Below are positions 34,124 to 42,908 of a DNA stretch of 64,000 nucleotides, piece by piece. The stretch is taken from contig NZ_CP121695.1 of the NCBI RefSeq assembly GCF_029761915.1, positions 6,043,501 to 6,107,500 on the forward strand, in the 5' to 3' direction. Below the pieces are notes generated by a model. It ran no database searches, was not told the origin of the DNA, and was given only the letters and a program-made list of their open reading frames with translations. The stretch comes from Bradyrhizobium sp. CB1650 (GTDB lineage Bacteria; Pseudomonadota; Alphaproteobacteria; Rhizobiales; Xanthobacteraceae). The translations under genes and the position numbers were made by a program. Position 1 is the first letter of the stretch, and each line of letters begins with the position of its first letter.

Positions 34124-34576
34124 ATGCGTTTTCTGCTCCGCATCACATTCTGGCTCGGGCTGGTGCTGGTGCTCCTGCCGCGGGACAAGACGCCCGAATC
34201 GGAAAAGCTGCCGCAGCTCGGCGCCGCCGATGCCGTGCAGGCTGCGACCGCGGCCGTTTCCGACATGAGCCAGTTCTGCAAGCGCCAGCCGGCGGCCTGC
34301 GAGGTCGGCGGACAGGCGGCGACCATCATCGGCCAGCGGGCCCAGGACGGTGCGCGCAAGCTCTATCAGATCATCAACGACAAGAAAGAGCAGATCACCA
34401 ACGACAAGAATGAGAAGAACGAGAAGAACGAGAAGAACGAGAAGAAGGCGCCGGACCACACCGGCTCGATCGCGATGGCCGGCGAAGGCGATACGGCCGC
34501 GAGCGAGGCGCCGCGCGACACCCTGACCCAGGACGACCTCGCGCTGGAATGGCGCGGGCCACAGGCGGCGAATTAA
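34124..34576 (+). CDS. DUF5330 domain protein
   Basis: A 150-residue protein with an N-terminal membrane segment (MRFLLRITFWLGLVLVLLP). The DUF5330 core is AADAVQAATAAVSDMSQFCK, RQPAACEVGGQAATIIGQRA and GARKLYQIINDKK. The spacing of the two Cys (FC...ACEVG) suggests a disulfide, so the domain is likely periplasmic. A tandem Asn-Glu-Lys repeat at about residues 96-108 follows, then an acidic tail. DUF5330 is an uncharacterised rhizobial family. It lies 70 bases upstream of sufE on the same strand. Confidence 0.85.
   Translation: MRFLLRITFWLGLVLVLLPRDKTPESEKLPQLGAADAVQAATAAVSDMSQFCKRQPAACEVGGQAATIIGQRAQDGARKLYQIINDKKEQITNDKNEKNEKNEKNEKKAPDHTGSIAMAGEGDTAASEAPRDTLTQDDLALEWRGPQAAN
34409..34444 (+). 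repeat. 9-bp tandem repeat inside the DUF5330 gene
   Basis: Four units of nine bases (AATGAGAAG / AACGAGAAG) encode Asn-Glu-Lys repeats. The unit length is a multiple of three, so slippage would change repeat number without shifting the frame. It makes a charged linker of variable length. Confidence 0.85.
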
Positions 34577-34645
34577 GGCCCAAACCCTATCGATTTCGCG
34601 CGTTTGCGTCCCTATATTGGCGGGAACAGGGATGTGTGGGCCAAT

Positions 34646-35074
34646 ATGACGACGATTGACGAAATCAGGGACAATTTCGAGGTCCTGGACGACTGGGACG
34701 ATCGCTACCGCTACGTCATCGAGCTCGGCCGCACCCTGGAACCGCTGTCGGAGGCAGAGCACTCGGCCGCGAACAAGGTGCAAGGCTGCGTCAGCCAGGT
34801 CTGGCTGTCCAAGCGCATCGAGCGCGGCAATGGCGCACCCGTCCTGAAATATCTCGGCGACAGCGACGCCCATATCGTGCGCGGGCTGGTCGCGATCCTG
34901 CTCTCGCTCTATTCCGGCCGCACGCCGCAGGAGATTCTCTCGACCGATGCGATCGCGGTGTTCGACGAATTCGGCTTTCGCGAGCACCTGACGCCGCAGC
35001 GTTCCAACGGCCTGCGCTCGATGGTCGAACGGATCCGGGTCGACGCGAAAGAGGCGCTCGCCGAGGCCTCCTGA
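34646..35074 (+). CDS. sufE: SufE family cysteine-desulfurase sulfur acceptor
   Basis: A 142-residue protein from the ATG at 34646 (MTTIDEIRDNFEVLDDWDDR). It has the SufE fold with the sulfur-accepting Cys in NKVQGCVSQVWL (~residue 51) and LVAILLSLYSGRTPQEIL. SufE takes persulfide from the SufS desulfurase and passes it to the SufBCD scaffold for Fe-S cluster assembly. The length is normal. No other suf gene is in the window, so it is encoded apart from the main cluster. The frame opens at 34604, but those residues are not SufE-like. Confidence 0.93.
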   Translation: MTTIDEIRDNFEVLDDWDDRYRYVIELGRTLEPLSEAEHSAANKVQGCVSQVWLSKRIERGNGAPVLKYLGDSDAHIVRGLVAILLSLYSGRTPQEILSTDAIAVFDEFGFREHLTPQRSNGLRSMVERIRVDAKEALAEAS

Positions 35075-35082
35075 AGGCCGCG

Positions 35083-35496
35083 CTACTTGCGCTTCCGCTG
35101 CTGCTGCCCGAGCCCCATCTGCTTCGCCAGTTGCGAGCGCGCCACCGCATAGTTCGGCGCGACCATGGGATAGTCGGCCGGCAGCCCCCATTTCTCGCGG
35201 TATTGCTCCGGCGTCATGTTGTACTGGGTGCGCAGATGGCGCTTCAACGACTTGAAGCGCTTGCCGTCCTCCAGACATACCAGATAGTCCGGCGCGATCG
35301 ACTTCTTCAGCGAGACCGCCGGCTTCGCCGGCTCCAGCGGCGCCTCGGTTCGGCCCACGGAGACCCGCACCAGGGCGCCATGCACCTGGCTGATGAGGTT
35401 CGGAATCTCACCGGCGGGCGTCGGATTGTTGCTGAGATAGGCCGACACGATGTTTGCCGTCAGCTCGATGAAATTTTTGCCGCCGGCATCCGACAT
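35083..35496 (-). CDS. MucR/Ros family transcriptional regulator
   Basis: A 137-residue protein from the ATG at 35496 (MSDAGGKNFIELTANIVSAY). The N-terminal helical part is the oligomerisation region. The C-terminal DNA-binding part has YLVCLEDGKRFKSLKRHLRT, then NMTPEQYREKWGLPADYPMV. Classic Ros ligands Cys-x2-Cys and His-x3-His are reduced here to Cys-x2-Asp and His-x3-Gln, so zinc binding is probably weak or absent, as in some rhizobial homologues. MucR proteins are global regulators of exopolysaccharide, motility and cell cycle, acting on AT-rich DNA. Convergent with sufE, with an 8-base gap. Confidence 0.92.
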   Translation of the reverse strand: MSDAGGKNFIELTANIVSAYLSNNPTPAGEIPNLISQVHGALVRVSVGRTEAPLEPAKPAVSLKKSIAPDYLVCLEDGKRFKSLKRHLRTQYNMTPEQYREKWGLPADYPMVAPNYAVARSQLAKQMGLGQQQRKRK

Positions 35497-35656
35497 GGCT
35501 CGACCCCCCTCCACACTGGCTTCGGCGCGCTGGATTGGCGACACCTGAGTATTCTCTGTCAACAATACGTTCGGCTGAAACGCGACGACTGGCGAATATG
35601 GGCTGGTTACTGGTGGAATGACAAGAACTGCAGCGCTTTACTTGATCGCCGGGGCG

Positions 35657-36484
35657 TCAGGAGCGCTGGTCGAGATGGGCGCGCAATTCGTCGATCGAGG
35701 CGAAGCGCATCATGCCCTCCGGCATCTGCGCTTCGATCGATCCATCGGAATAAAGCGAATAGGCCATGCCGTCGACGACGCCGGACTTGAGCACGGTGAC
35801 GGGCGGCTGCTCGGTCGGAGGCGGCGGCTCGGGCGCGGGCGCAGGTGGAACCACCTCGCTAAAGGCCGAGAGCGAGCGCTGCGCCGGGCGACGTGACGCT
35901 GCGGGCTCGGCCGGCCGCATCCGGTCGGGCCTCGGCCAGGCATCGTCGAAGCTCGCAGGCGGTGCCTCGGGCGCAGCGGGCGTCGCAGACTCAGCCGGCG
36001 GTTGCGGCGGCAGGCCTTCGGCAGCCTTGCCCTCGGCTCGCTCGCGCTCCTTGCGCGAGGTCGAGGTAAACAACAGGTTGCGCCGGCGCGGCGCCTCGGG
36101 CGGAGGCGCTTCCGGAGCCGACGGCGCCTCGAGGCGCGACCGCTCGCGTGCGGCGGCGTCGTCGAGCCATGGCGGCGCGGGTTCGGCGGCCTTCATTGCC
36201 GGCGCAGGCGTGGCCTCCGCCATTGGCGCGAGGCCCGGCGGCAATACGGGCCGGACCCGAACGTCCGACGGCACCATCAGGTTCGCAAGCCGCCGGGCGA
36301 TGCCCTTCAGCTCCTGGACGACGACGTAGAAGCCTATCAGTAGCATTCCGGAGCAGACGCCGATGGCGCCGGCAAGTATGAGCGTGTTGCCGAAGCTGAA
36401 TTCCTTGACCGGAATGCCAAAAAGGATCGCAAGGAGGCCCGCCAGGATGGCGAAGATCCCCACGATCAACAATGCCAAGGTCAT
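35657..36484 (-). CDS. membrane-anchored Pro/Ala-rich hypothetical protein
   Basis: A 275-residue protein from the ATG at 36484 (MTLALLIVGIFAILAGLLAI). Two membrane helices are at about 2-22 and 33-57. A cytoplasmic Pro/Ala/Glu-rich disordered region of about 150 residues follows. A compact C-terminal domain reads VVDGMAYSLYSDGSIEAQMP, then MMRFASIDELRAHL. The C-terminal domain resembles a short beta-meander seen at the ends of other rhizobial membrane proteins. No function is known. It is transcribed away from the GT39-like gene. Confidence 0.7.
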   Translation of the reverse strand: MTLALLIVGIFAILAGLLAILFGIPVKEFSFGNTLILAGAIGVCSGMLLIGFYVVVQELKGIARRLANLMVPSDVRVRPVLPPGLAPMAEATPAPAMKAAEPAPPWLDDAAARERSRLEAPSAPEAPPPEAPRRRNLLFTSTSRKERERAEGKAAEGLPPQPPAESATPAAPEAPPASFDDAWPRPDRMRPAEPAASRRPAQRSLSAFSEVVPPAPAPEPPPPTEQPPVTVLKSGVVDGMAYSLYSDGSIEAQMPEGMMRFASIDELRAHLDQRS

Positions 36485-36796
36485 CGAACTCACCCCCGGC
36501 CGCGCACCGACGCGCGACACCCGCTGCGCCACGATACCGTCATATCGCTTACCTCGCCAACGGCCAATTGCCGCCACCGTTCCTTAAAGGAAGGAAATCA
36601 GGGACTTATTCACATTCCCTTCAGCAACACTTGGCTAGCCTCAGAGGACACTCAAAGTCTGGAAATTGCTGCATCGCATCAGGAATTTAGCCATAATGCC
36701 CAATTACTTGGTAAGGGAACTGCGCTATAGGGATTCCGGGGAACAGGCCCGCGCGCACCAGCAGGGCCAAGAGGGGATTCCGGGTCACCAATAGCC

Positions 36797-38446
36797 ATGA
36801 CCTCCATCACGACCTCGGCGATCGATACGCCTGCACGGCGCTCGATTGAACGGACTTGCGATGATCTCGCCATGCTGGTGCTGGCGGCGGTCAGCGTCAT
36901 CGCGGGCCTGACCTTTCGCGACTATGGGCTCGGCTGGGACGACTATACCCACGCCGAATATGCCGACCTCCTGCTGCGCATGTTCGGTTCCGGCTTCAAG
37001 GACACTGCAGCGCTGTCCTTCGCCAACCTCTATATGTATGGCGGCGGCTTCGACATGGTCGCGGCCCTCCTGCACAAGATCCTTCCGCTCGAATTGTTCG
37101 AGACGCGCCGTCTGGTCGGTGCGATCGTCGGCGTCATCGGGCTCGCCGTGACATGGCGGCTCGGCCGCCGCATTGGCGGACCGCTCGCCGGGCTTGCGAC
37201 GCTGCTCCTGCTCGCGCTCTGCCCGATCTTCTACGGCCACATGTTCATGAACCCGAAGGATGCGCCCTTCGCGGTGGCGATGATCATCCTGATGCTGGGC
37301 CTGGTACGGCTCGCCGAGGAATATCCGCAACCCTCGCCGCGCACGATCCTGATCGTCGGCCTCGGCGCCGGCCTGTCGATCGGCTCGCGCATTCTCGGCG
37401 GCCTTGCGCTGGTCTATGCCATGATCGGCTTCGTACCGATGTTCCTGGAAGAGCTGCGCATCGAAGGCGCCCGCGAAGCCGTCCGCCGCTTCGCCCATGT
37501 CGTCTACGTGCTGCTGCCCGGCCTCGTGCTCGGCTATCTCGTGATGGGCCTGATCTGGCCGTGGTCGATCATGCAGCCCGGCAATCCCTTCGAGGCGTTG
37601 ACCTACTTCTCGCACTTCTTCGAAAAGCCCTGGAAGGAGATGTTCGACGGCGCGATCGTGTCCGTCCCGGACATGCCCTGGTCCTATCTGCCGACGCTGT
37701 TTGCGCTTCAGCTCCCCGAGGTGATGCTGGTGCTGATGACCGGCGCCGTGATCGGTACGTTCGTCCTGCTGCCGCGCCGCGAGGTTCCGGCGCGCCGCAA
37801 GACCATCATGCTGATGCTCACGCTCGCGGCGACGCTGCCGCTCGTGATCGCGATGGTGAAGCGGCCGGCGCTCTACAACGGCATCCGCCATTTCGTCTTC
37901 GTGATCCCGCCGATGGCGGTGCTCGGGGGCGTTGCCTTCGCCTGGACCATGGAGCGCCTGCGCGCCCATTACCGCGCCTGGCAGCCCGTCGTCGTCGCCA
38001 CCTTCTGCTTCGGCCTTGCGCTGCCGCTCGCCGAGATGATCCGGCTGCATCCCTATCAATACACGCACTTCAACTACATCGCCGGCACCGTACGCGGCGC
38101 AGACGACCGCTTCATGCTCGACTATTGGGGCTTGGCGCTGAAGCAGGCCTCCGACGAGTTGCGCGAGCAGTTGATCGAGCGCCAGGAAGTGCCGCCGCGC
38201 AATCGCAAATGGAAGGTCGCGGTGTGCGGTCCGCAGCGGCCGGCGCAGGTCGCGCTCGGTCCCGATTTCACCATCGGCTGGGACTCCAACGCCGCCGATT
38301 TCGCGATGACGCTCGGCGAGTTCTATTGCAAGGGCCTCACCGCCCCCGTCATGGTCGAGATCAAGCGCGACGACGTCGTGTTCGCCCGCGTCTACGACAT
38401 CCGCGGTCGCAGCATTTCCAGCCTGCTGTCGATCCCGGCGCCGTAA
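36797..38446 (+). CDS. GT39/ArnT-like polytopic membrane glycosyltransferase family protein
   Basis: A 549-residue protein with about 11 membrane helices. After the first helix comes RDYGLGWDDYTHAEYADLLL, where the acidic pair sits at the position of the catalytic Asp in GT39/GT83 (PMT/ArnT) enzymes. The loop FYGHMFMNPKDAPFAVAM is also typical of that clan. The C-terminal ~110 residues are soluble (RKWKVAVCGPQRPAQVALGP). Such enzymes transfer sugars from polyprenyl phosphates to lipid A, protein or glycans in the periplasm. No sugar-lipid synthesis gene is next to it, so donor and acceptor are unknown. Confidence 0.78.
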   Translation: MTSITTSAIDTPARRSIERTCDDLAMLVLAAVSVIAGLTFRDYGLGWDDYTHAEYADLLLRMFGSGFKDTAALSFANLYMYGGGFDMVAALLHKILPLELFETRRLVGAIVGVIGLAVTWRLGRRIGGPLAGLATLLLLALCPIFYGHMFMNPKDAPFAVAMIILMLGLVRLAEEYPQPSPRTILIVGLGAGLSIGSRILGGLALVYAMIGFVPMFLEELRIEGAREAVRRFAHVVYVLLPGLVLGYLVMGLIWPWSIMQPGNPFEALTYFSHFFEKPWKEMFDGAIVSVPDMPWSYLPTLFALQLPEVMLVLMTGAVIGTFVLLPRREVPARRKTIMLMLTLAATLPLVIAMVKRPALYNGIRHFVFVIPPMAVLGGVAFAWTMERLRAHYRAWQPVVVATFCFGLALPLAEMIRLHPYQYTHFNYIAGTVRGADDRFMLDYWGLALKQASDELREQLIERQEVPPRNRKWKVAVCGPQRPAQVALGPDFTIGWDSNAADFAMTLGEFYCKGLTAPVMVEIKRDDVVFARVYDIRGRSISSLLSIPAP

Positions 38447-38615
38447 TATTCCTGTCGGATCGGCGGTCACCACGGCCGAAACGTCGTTCCGGCGATTCCC
38501 ACATGTCTTTGCTCATGCGGGCTACGCTTGACTGCCGCGCTCTGGGCGCCTTGCCCCCGACATCCGCCGCGATTACGCTTCCTCCCCGCAACAACGATGT
38601 TCGGAGAGACCAGCC

Positions 38616-39395
38616 ATGTCGCCAGCGGAAGCGCGCCTGAAGGAAGTGCCGTCGAACATGACGGAGGCCGAGTGGCAGCAACGGGTCAATCTCGCCGCCT
38701 GCTACCGTCTCGTGGCGCTGTACGGCTGGGACGACCTGGTTGACACCCACATCTCCGCGCGCGTGCCCGGTCCCGACCATCACTTCCTCATCAACCCCTA
38801 CGGGCTCATGTTCGACGAGATCACGGCGTCGAGCCTCGTCAAGGTCGACCTGCACGGCAACCAGCTCACCGAAAGCGAGTACAGCATCAACCCGGCCGGC
38901 TTCACCATCCATTCGGCGATCCACGAGGTGCGCGAGGACGCGATCTGCGTGCTGCATCTTCACACGCTCGACGGCACCGCTGTCTCCAGCAGCGCCGAAG
39001 GCCTCCTGCCGCTGAACCAGACCGCGCAGCTCGTCACCCACGATCTCGCCTATCACGACTATGAAGGCATCGCGCTCGATCACGACGAGCGGCCGCGGTT
39101 GCAGAAGGACCTCGGCGACCACAACCACATGCTCCTGCGCAATCACGGTACGCTGACGGTCGGCCGCTCGGTCGCCTCCGCCTTCGAGCGCATGTATCAC
39201 CTCGAGCGCGCCTGCTCGATGCAGGTGCGCACGCGCGCGCTGGGAACGCCGGTCTATCCAGTCGAGGAGACCGCGATCGACAAGAACACCGAACTGCTGT
39301 CGAACCGCGACCGCGCCGAGCTGCGCGCCACCAACCTGGTGTGGCCGCCCCTGCTGCGCAAGCTCGACCGCGTCAATCCGGGCTACAGGACTTGA
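38616..39395 (+). CDS. class II aldolase/adducin family protein
   Basis: A 259-residue protein. LAACYRLVALYGWDDLVDTH near residue 27 and the metal-binding His pair in VLHLHTLDG (~residue 110) plus His in LLRNHGTLTVG (~residue 175) show the class II aldolase fold with its zinc or iron site. The length is typical. Family members include fuculose- and rhamnulose-phosphate aldolases and decarboxylases, but many rhizobial paralogues like this one have no assigned substrate. A clear intrinsic terminator follows. It is monocistronic. Confidence 0.88.
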   Translation: MSPAEARLKEVPSNMTEAEWQQRVNLAACYRLVALYGWDDLVDTHISARVPGPDHHFLINPYGLMFDEITASSLVKVDLHGNQLTESEYSINPAGFTIHSAIHEVREDAICVLHLHTLDGTAVSSSAEGLLPLNQTAQLVTHDLAYHDYEGIALDHDERPRLQKDLGDHNHMLLRNHGTLTVGRSVASAFERMYHLERACSMQVRTRALGTPVYPVEETAIDKNTELLSNRDRAELRATNLVWPPLLRKLDRVNPGYRT

Positions 39396-39451
39396 GATTT
39401 TCGGGATCTGGTGTAGGGTAGACGGTAACTACCTCTGCACGTTTTGGAATG

Positions 39452-39486
39452 AAACGCCGTCCAATCCCGGGCGGCGTTTTTATTTG
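39452..39486 (+). terminator. Rho-independent terminator of the aldolase gene
   Basis: AAACGCCGTCC pairs with GGGCGGCGTTT (one G-T wobble) across a 6-base loop and is followed by TTTTATTT. It starts 57 bases after the aldolase stop codon. Confidence 0.85.
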
Positions 39487-39494
39487 CCGCCGCT

Positions 39495-39577
39495 GTCATT
39501 GCGAGGAGCGAAGCGACGAAGCAATCCAGACTGTTTCCGCTAGGCAGTCTGGATTGCTTCGCTTCGCTCGCAATGAC
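39495..39577. repeat. palindromic dispersed repeat (GTCATTGCGAGGAGCGAAGC type)
   Basis: Two imperfect inverted arms of about 33-39 bases: GTCATTGCGAG...CCAGACTG and CAGTCTGG...CTCGCAATGAC. They fold into a long hairpin. This sequence type is a common intergenic repeat in Bradyrhizobium-like genomes as I recall it. It lies directly next to a second repeat of another family. Confidence 0.8.
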
Positions 39578-39591
39578 GAGGATAGAGCCTT

Positions 39592-39684
39592 CGTAAGGTG
39601 GGCAAAGCAAAGCGTGCCCACCTTTTCTCACGATCCTGGGGTGATGGTGGGGTCGGCGCAAAGAGCGCCTTTGCCCACCCTACG
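39592..39684. repeat. dispersed repeat, (C)GTAGGGTGGGCAAAG family, copy A
   Basis: CGTAAGGTGGGCAAAGC at one end and GCCTTTGCCCACCCTACG at the other are inverted arms. An internal GCGTGCCCACC and a TGGTGGGG segment also occur. A second copy with the same ends is at 55929-56022. It sits between convergent genes. Confidence 0.85.
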
Positions 39685-39693
39685 ACTGCGCGG

Positions 39694-41088
39694 TCACTTC
39701 ACCTCCGCCAGCGCCGCGAGGATGCGTGCCCAGGAGCGGATGCCCTTCTGAAAACTCGTCAGGTCGTACTTCTCGTTCGGCGAGTGGATGTTGTCATCAT
39801 CCAACCCGAACCCGACCAGCAGCGAGTCCAGCCCGAGCGTGCGCTTGAAATCGGCGACGATCGGGATCGAGGCGCCCGAGCCCATCAGCACGGTCTCCTT
39901 GCCCCATTCCTCCGTCAGCGCTTTCCTGGCGGCGGCGAGCGGCTTCATGTTCCAGTCGAGCGCGACCGCGGGCGCGGCGGAATGGTCGCCGAACTCGACC
40001 TTGCAATCGTCCGGGATCCGCGCCGACACGTAATCGCGGAACGCCTTCCGGATCCTCGCGGGATCCTGCCCCTGGACCAGCCGGAACGACACCTTGGCAG
40101 ACGCGTGCGAGGGGATCACCGTCTTGGAGCCTTCGCCGATATAGCCGCCCCAGATGCCGTTGACATCGCAAGTCGGACGCGTTGAGGCCTGCTCGACCAG
40201 GAGCCTGCCCTTCTCGCCGGCCGGGATCGACAGCCCAACCGGCTTGAGGAACGTATCCGGCGTGAAGGCGAGTTTCTTCCACTGCTCCAGGACATCGGGC
40301 GGCGTATCCTTTACGCCGTCATAGAAGCCGGGAATGGCGATGCGGTTGTCGTCGTCGAACAACCCGCCGAGAATTTTGGTCAGCACGCGGATCGGGTTCA
40401 TCGCGGTGCCGCCGAACACGCCGGAATGCAGGTCGCGATTGGCGGCGGTGATCTTCACCTCTTCATAGAGCAGGCCGCGCAGCGACGTCGTGATCGCCGG
40501 CGTGTTCTGGTCCCACATGCCGGTGTCACAGACCAGCACGTAGTCGGCCTTGAACTCATCCTTATTGGCTTCGATGAAGGGTACGAAGTTCTTCGAGCCG
40601 ACCTCCTCCTCGCCCTCGATCAGGAAGGTGATGTCGATCGGCAGCGAACCCGTCACCTTCTTCCAGGCGCGGCACGCCTCGACGAAGGTCATCACTTGCC
40701 CTTTGTCGTCCTCGGCCCCGCGCGCAACGATGATCTTGCGGCCGTCGGCGTGATCGGTAACGACGGGTTCAAACGGCGGACGGTACCATAGGTCGAGCGG
40801 ATCGACCGGCTGGACGTCGTAATGGCCGTAGAACAGCACATGCGGCCGCCCGCCCGCCTTGCTTCTGCCGACGACGGCGGGATGACCGGCGGTCGGCCGG
40901 ACCTCGGTCGCGACACCAAGGCTTGCGATGTCCTTCGCCAGATGCTCGGCCGCAACCTTGCAATCATTGGCAAAGGCCGGATCGGCCGAGATCGACTTGA
41001 TCCGCAGCAGCGCGAACAGGCGCTCGAGGCTATTGTCGAAATCCTTGTCGATATGGTCGAGCACGGACTGAAGCTGCGCGTTGGGCAT
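39694..41088 (-). CDS. M20 family metallopeptidase (dipeptidase-like)
   Basis: A 464-residue protein from the ATG at 41088 (MPNAQLQSVLDHIDKDFDNS); an upstream in-frame start at 41160 adds a basic, non-homologous stretch. Metal and catalytic motifs are YGHYDVQP (~residue 81), GAEDDKGQV (~residue 123), EGEEEVGSKN (~residue 157), VCDTGMWD and C-terminal DDDNIHSPNEKY. These place it in the M20 carboxypeptidase/dipeptidase (CNDP-like) group with two zinc ions. The enzyme probably hydrolyses dipeptides or N-acyl amino acids in the cytoplasm. The length is normal. Confidence 0.92.
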   Translation of the reverse strand: MPNAQLQSVLDHIDKDFDNSLERLFALLRIKSISADPAFANDCKVAAEHLAKDIASLGVATEVRPTAGHPAVVGRSKAGGRPHVLFYGHYDVQPVDPLDLWYRPPFEPVVTDHADGRKIIVARGAEDDKGQVMTFVEACRAWKKVTGSLPIDITFLIEGEEEVGSKNFVPFIEANKDEFKADYVLVCDTGMWDQNTPAITTSLRGLLYEEVKITAANRDLHSGVFGGTAMNPIRVLTKILGGLFDDDNRIAIPGFYDGVKDTPPDVLEQWKKLAFTPDTFLKPVGLSIPAGEKGRLLVEQASTRPTCDVNGIWGGYIGEGSKTVIPSHASAKVSFRLVQGQDPARIRKAFRDYVSARIPDDCKVEFGDHSAAPAVALDWNMKPLAAARKALTEEWGKETVLMGSGASIPIVADFKRTLGLDSLLVGFGLDDDNIHSPNEKYDLTSFQKGIRSWARILAALAEVK

Positions 41089-41288
41089 TGTCGTGTTCCT
41101 GGCTGTGGTCTCGAGAGGCCTTGAGGTTTTAGCGCTGCTGCGGCGTCGGGACCAGCGCAACCGGCAGATGGCCGATGTGCCAGGTGAGCGCAGCGGCGAG
41201 GACAGCCGCGGCCGCGAGCTCGGTCGCTCACGAGGTGAACTACGGCCGCATGGAAAAACCGCTTCAACAAAACTCTCTGCGTTCCCGC

Positions 41289-42908
41289 CTATCGCCGCAG
41301 CAACCCGCCGAGGGCACCGCGGACAAGGGCGCGGCCGACCGAGCTGCCGAGCTGGCCGCCGACCGACTTGCCGAGATCCGCCACGACGCCGCCGACCACC
41401 TTGCCGGTGACCGTGCGCGTCACGTCACGGGCGATGCGCTGGCCGGTCGTCAGCCGGCCGCGCCCGGTGTTGGTGCCGAAGATGGTGCCGACAATAGAGC
41501 CGATCTGGCCGAGGATGCCGCCGCCTCCGCCTCCCGCGCCGTCCGCCGGCGCCGCAGTGCCGGCGATGCGCTTCTGCAGGATCTCGTAGGCGGACTCGGA
41601 ATCGACGGCGGTGTCGTATTTGCCCTTCACCGGGCTTGCATCCATGATCGCCTTGCGCTCCTCCGGCGTGATCGGCCCGATGCGTGCCGATGGCGGCCGG
41701 ATCATCACCCGCTCGACCATCGCCGGCGCGCCATTGCCTTCAAGGAAGGACACCAGCGCTTCGCCCTTGCCCAGCTCCATGATCACCTTGGCGGTGTCGA
41801 GCTTCGGGTTGGGCCGGAAGGTCTGGGCCGCAGCGGCAACCGCCTTCTGGTCGCGCGGGGTGAAGGCGCGCAGCGCATGCTGCACCCGGTTGCCCAATTG
41901 CCCGAGCACGCGGTCGGGCACGTCGATCGGATTTTGCGTCACGAAATAGACGCCGACGCCCTTCGAGCGGATCAGCCGCACCACCTGCTCGATCTTGTCC
42001 ATCAGCGCCTTCGGCGCGTCGTTGAACAACAGATGCGCCTCGTCGAAGAAGAACACCAGCTTCGGCTTGGGCAGGTCGCCGACCTCGGGCAACTCCTCGA
42101 ACAACTCCGACAGCATCCAGAGCAGGAACGTCGCATAAAGCCGCGGGCTCTGGAGCAGCTTGTCGGCGACAAGGATGTTGATCATGCCGCGTCCGTCGCG
42201 GTCCGTCTTCATGAAATCCTTCAGCGACAGCGCCGGCTCGCCGAAGAATTTGGTGCCGCCCTGGTTTTCCAGTACGAGGAGCTGGCGCTGAATGGTGCCG
42301 ACGGTGGCCTTGGTGACATTGCCGAAACTCTGGGCGGCTTTCCTGATCGGGGCCAGCGGATCCTCCTCCGCATCGGCCCCCTTCTTGCCGCTATCGGGCA
42401 CGATCGCATCCAGCAGTGACCGCAGGTCTTTCATATCGAGGATGGGCAGGCCGTTTTCGTCGGCGACACGAAAGGCGACATTGAGCACGCCCTCCTGCAC
42501 GTCGTTGAGATCGAGCATCCGCGCCAGAAGGAGTGGCCCCATCTCGGTCACGGTCGCGCGGACCGGGTGGCCTTGCTCGCCGAACACGTCCCAAAACACA
42601 GTCGAGAACTGGTCCGGCTGAAACGTCAGCCCCATGTCTGCGGCGCGCTTAAGGATGAAGTCATTGGCCTCGCCGACCTCGGAGATGCCGGAGAGGTCGC
42701 CCTTGATATCGGCTGCGAAGACCGGAACACCGGCGCGGGCAAATCCTTCCGCCATGACTTGCAGCGAGACCGTCTTGCCGGTTCCGGTTGCACCGGTGAC
42801 GAGGCCGTGGCGATTGGCGAGTGCCAGCGTCAGCCAGGCCTGCTCGTCTCCCTTGCCGACGAAAATCTTCTCGCCGGTATCGCCGAGCTTGCTGTCCTGT
42901 GCCGTCAT
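41289..42908 (-). CDS. DUF853 / HerA-like ATPase (YjgR type)
   Basis: A 539-residue cytoplasmic ATPase. Walker A is GATGTGKTVS (~residue 39), Walker B is KLVFFFDEAHLL (~residue 278), and VYFVTQNPIDVPDRVLGQLG is the sensor/arginine-finger region of HerA/FtsK-type motors. The C-terminal region has a Gly-rich patch (ADGAGGGGGGILGQIG) and a Gly/Val-rich helical tail ending GALGGLLRR. E. coli YjgR is the best-known relative. The role is uncertain; DNA or protein translocation is suggested by family. No nuclease (NurA) gene is adjacent. Confidence 0.9.
   Translation of the reverse strand: MTAQDSKLGDTGEKIFVGKGDEQAWLTLALANRHGLVTGATGTGKTVSLQVMAEGFARAGVPVFAADIKGDLSGISEVGEANDFILKRAADMGLTFQPDQFSTVFWDVFGEQGHPVRATVTEMGPLLLARMLDLNDVQEGVLNVAFRVADENGLPILDMKDLRSLLDAIVPDSGKKGADAEEDPLAPIRKAAQSFGNVTKATVGTIQRQLLVLENQGGTKFFGEPALSLKDFMKTDRDGRGMINILVADKLLQSPRLYATFLLWMLSELFEELPEVGDLPKPKLVFFFDEAHLLFNDAPKALMDKIEQVVRLIRSKGVGVYFVTQNPIDVPDRVLGQLGNRVQHALRAFTPRDQKAVAAAAQTFRPNPKLDTAKVIMELGKGEALVSFLEGNGAPAMVERVMIRPPSARIGPITPEERKAIMDASPVKGKYDTAVDSESAYEILQKRIAGTAAPADGAGGGGGGILGQIGSIVGTIFGTNTGRGRLTTGQRIARDVTRTVTGKVVGGVVADLGKSVGGQLGSSVGRALVRGALGGLLRR

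Noticed and set aside
36785..38473. A 562-codon open frame antisense to the GT39-like gene
   Set aside because: Low-complexity His/Asp/Arg/Gln composition with no domain; the plus-strand protein has coherent membrane helices.
41100..41288. A short hydrophobic minus-strand frame (ELAAAAVLAAALTWHIGHL) between the peptidase and the HerA-like ATPase
   Set aside because: It looks like a membrane helix, but there is no in-frame start codon after the preceding stop, so no gene is called.
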